The translations under genes were made by a program, and so were the position numbers. Shown here in pieces: positions 62,381-64,000 of a stretch of 64,000 nt of DNA (position 1 is the first letter of the stretch; every line of letters begins with the position of its first letter). The notes beneath the pieces are model-generated. The model worked only from the letters and a program-made list of their open reading frames with translations. It was not told the DNA's origin and searched no databases. The stretch covers positions 6,363,874-6,427,873 of the forward strand of contig NZ_JACHBR010000001.1 of assembly GCF_014200435.1 (NCBI RefSeq). Direction: 5' to 3'. Source of the DNA: Sphaerisporangium krabiense (lineage in GTDB: Bacteria > Actinomycetota > Actinomycetes > Streptosporangiales > Streptosporangiaceae).

Positions 62381-63532
62381 TCACCGGGGACGCGGCCCCG
62401 GGTAGCGCCTGGGGAGGTCGAAGCCGCGCGCCGCCAGCACGCCGCGCAGCCGGTCGGGGTAGTCGGTGATCAGTCCGTCCACGCCGTCGTCGATGAGCTT
62501 GTTCATGGTGGGTTCGTCGTCGACGGTCCACGGCACCACCTTGATGCCGAGGCGGTGCGCCCGGTCCACCATCTCCCTGGTCACGTAGGGGACGTAGCCG
62601 GGGTCGGCGACCGTGCCGTTCTGGGGGAACCCGTGCACGGGCGAGAACGCGGCGGCTCCGAACGACGCGATGGCCTTCAGCGGGTCCCCGCCGAAGTCGT
62701 CGATGTCGATGCCGCCGAGCCACGGCGAGGCGCCCGGTTCGCCGACCTGGAGGAAGTCGTGGTTGGTCAGCGCCACCAGGGGCAGGCGCGGCTCGACCTG
62801 GCGCATCCGCATCAGCGCGCCCCAGTCGAAACTCTGGATCGTGACCTGCCGGGCGATGCGGGCACGCCTGATCTCCGCGGCCGCCACCTGGACGAACCGC
62901 TCGCGCGGCGCGGTCTCGCTCGGCGCGCCCGCCTCCACCTTGGTCTCGACGTTCAGCGTGACGTCGTCGGCGTGGAACCGCTTGACCAGGTCGAACACCT
63001 CGCTCAGCAGCGGCATCCTGGCGCCGGGCGCGGGCCGCTGGCCGGGGAACTCGGGCAGCGTCCGCGACCCGCAGTCCAGGGTCCTGACCTGGGCGAGGGT
63101 GAGGGTGTTGACGTACTTGCCGGCGTAGGGGAACTCGGGGTCGCCGGGAGAGACGGGGCCGGTGTCCTGGCACTTGCGGGCGTCCACCCGGCGGTCGTGG
63201 GTGACGACGGCCCTGCCGTTCTCGGTGAGCTGGATGTCCAGCTCGAGGGTGCTGACGCCGACGCGCAGGCCGTTGGCGAAGGAGTCCAGCGTGCTCTCCA
63301 CCACCAGCCCGAGCCCGCCGCGGTGCGCCTGCAGGTCGAACCGCCGGTGCCCGCGTCCGCGGTCCGCCGCGTCGGGGCCATGCGGGGTGAGGTCCTGTGC
63401 GGGTGGGGCCGGGACGCCGTCGGTGGGCGTGACGACCGGGTCGGCGGACGCCGGGGCCTGGAGGGCCAGGACGAGCAGGCAGGCCGGCAGTGCGGCGGCG
63501 GGCGTGCGGAACGTCTTCATCATGGGCGGCAT
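62381..63532 (-). CDS. Secreted glycerophosphodiester phosphodiesterase
   Basis: 383 residues from the ATG at 63532 (an ATG at 63520 is equally possible). Signal peptide ends in PASAD. The GDPD barrel has the catalytic AHRGGLGLVVESTLDSF, STLELDIQLT and VVTHDRRVD (His, Arg, Glu, Asp, His), then LNVETKVEAG and WTVDDEPTMNKLIDDGVDGLITDYPDRL at the end. It would hydrolyse glycerophosphodiesters or teichoic-acid-type polymers outside the cell, releasing glycerol-3-phosphate. Confidence 0.93.
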   Translation of the reverse strand: MPPMMKTFRTPAAALPACLLVLALQAPASADPVVTPTDGVPAPPAQDLTPHGPDAADRGRGHRRFDLQAHRGGLGLVVESTLDSFANGLRVGVSTLELDIQLTENGRAVVTHDRRVDARKCQDTGPVSPGDPEFPYAGKYVNTLTLAQVRTLDCGSRTLPEFPGQRPAPGARMPLLSEVFDLVKRFHADDVTLNVETKVEAGAPSETAPRERFVQVAAAEIRRARIARQVTIQSFDWGALMRMRQVEPRLPLVALTNHDFLQVGEPGASPWLGGIDIDDFGGDPLKAIASFGAAAFSPVHGFPQNGTVADPGYVPYVTREMVDRAHRLGIKVVPWTVDDEPTMNKLIDDGVDGLITDYPDRLRGVLAARGFDLPRRYPGPRPR

Positions 63533-63620
63533 CCGTTCTCATCGGGTCTGATCGGGACGGTGGCGCACCCGCCAACCTGCCGATCATGGATGACCCTCGG
63601 GGAAAGCCCCGATGAAGCCG

Positions 63621-64000
63621 TCAGTCCGCCCGCGTGTCCGTTCGGTGCGCCGGGCCGCGCACGCCGTCCAGGGTGAGGGACAGCAGGCGGGCGGCCCTGG
63701 CCGGGTCTCCGGCGGCGAGGGCGATACCGGTGACCAGCCCGAACAGCTCGTCGACTTCCAGGTCGGCGCGCACGGCCCCGGCCCGCCTCGCGGCGGTGAG
63801 CAGGCGTTCCCCCGCCGCGCGCATCATGCCCACGCAGTCGAAGCCGCCGGCGGTCCCGCCGTCCCCCGTCGTGGTCGCGAGCCCCCTGTCGGTCAGGGCG
63901 TGGACGAGGACGGCGTCCAGCCAGGCCGTGAGCGCCTCGCCGGGCGGGCGCGCGGCGGCCAGGTCGTCCGCGGCGGCGCACAGGGTCTCGATGCGGTCGC
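63621..64000 (-). CDS. TetR-family regulator, C-terminal part (cut by window end)
   Basis: The frame is open to the right edge; about 126 codons are visible, without the helix-turn-helix. The visible part (ETLCAAADDLAAARPPGEALTAWLDAVLVHAL, MRAAGERLLTAARRAGAVRADLEVDELFGLVTGIALA) matches the TetR C-terminal ligand domain common in Streptomyces. Partial, so the call is moderate. Confidence 0.75.
   Translation of the reverse strand, partial: DRIETLCAAADDLAAARPPGEALTAWLDAVLVHALTDRGLATTTGDGGTAGGFDCVGMMRAAGERLLTAARRAGAVRADLEVDELFGLVTGIALAAGDPARAARLLSLTLDGVRGPAHRTDTRAD

Overview
This is high-GC actinomycete DNA. The WhiB regulator, a predicted mycothiol-dependent enzyme, a sigma/anti-sigma pair, an SPW-repeat protein and three copies of the PF04672 SAM-methyltransferase family (a family expanded in Streptosporangiales such as Actinomadura and Nonomuraea) together suggest a filamentous actinomycete of that order. 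No rRNA, tRNA, CRISPR array or insertion sequence was seen.

Layout. 1-10.9 kb: the 3' end of a large non-ribosomal peptide synthetase (NRPS) gene. It carries the tail of an adenylation domain that appears interrupted by a methyltransferase, then C-A-T and C-A-T-E modules. An MbtH gene and an MFS transporter follow. 10.9-12.4 kb: a B12-binding radical SAM protein resembling the hopanoid C-3 methylase HpnR. 12.5-15.75 kb: a persulfide-detoxification set (TauE/SafE exporter, rhodanese, metallo-beta-lactamase/rhodanese persulfide dioxygenase, CsoR/CstR-like repressor) with three near-identical G/C-tract palindromes. 15.8-20.5 kb: an operon under a DtxR/IdeR-type iron box, encoding an asymmetric heterodimeric exporter-fold ABC transporter and a siderophore-binding lipoprotein. 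The acidic pockets of the two complete adenylation domains, the MbtH gene and the iron box fit a hydroxamate-type peptide siderophore, but the hydroxylase and most of the assembly line would lie left of the window.

20.5-33 kb: secreted propeller and phosphoesterase proteins, a racemase, a YjdF/DUF2992 gene behind a strongly structured leader that hides its ribosome-binding site, a four-gene operon around a divergent NRAMP-like transporter, a GNAT enzyme, two PF04672 methyltransferases and a three-gene two-component system. 33-36.2 kb: an exonuclease-BRCT protein and a tract of small unrecognised genes ending in two strong hairpins. 36.2-46.3 kb: an MFS transporter, a third PF04672 gene, a YCF48-like propeller with repeated start codons, a chitin/cellulose-active LPMO, a poly-serine secreted protein, a TetR/SPW pair with an operator, and an ECF sigma factor/anti-sigma/CHRD group.

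46.5-64 kb: a WhiB gene, the N-acetylglucosamine uptake genes ngcEFG with a SIS-domain gene, a DUF2087 protein, a DUF72 protein, a type II NADH dehydrogenase, a second sugar ABC transporter, a QorB/QorR-like divergent pair, a PfkB kinase, a secreted lectin-like protein, a mycothiol-dependent isomerase-family protein, a secreted glycerophosphodiester phosphodiesterase and the 3' end of a TetR gene. The LPMO and NgcEFG suggest use of chitin-derived sugar.

All calls rest on reading translated sequence and motifs by eye. No database search or folding program was run.
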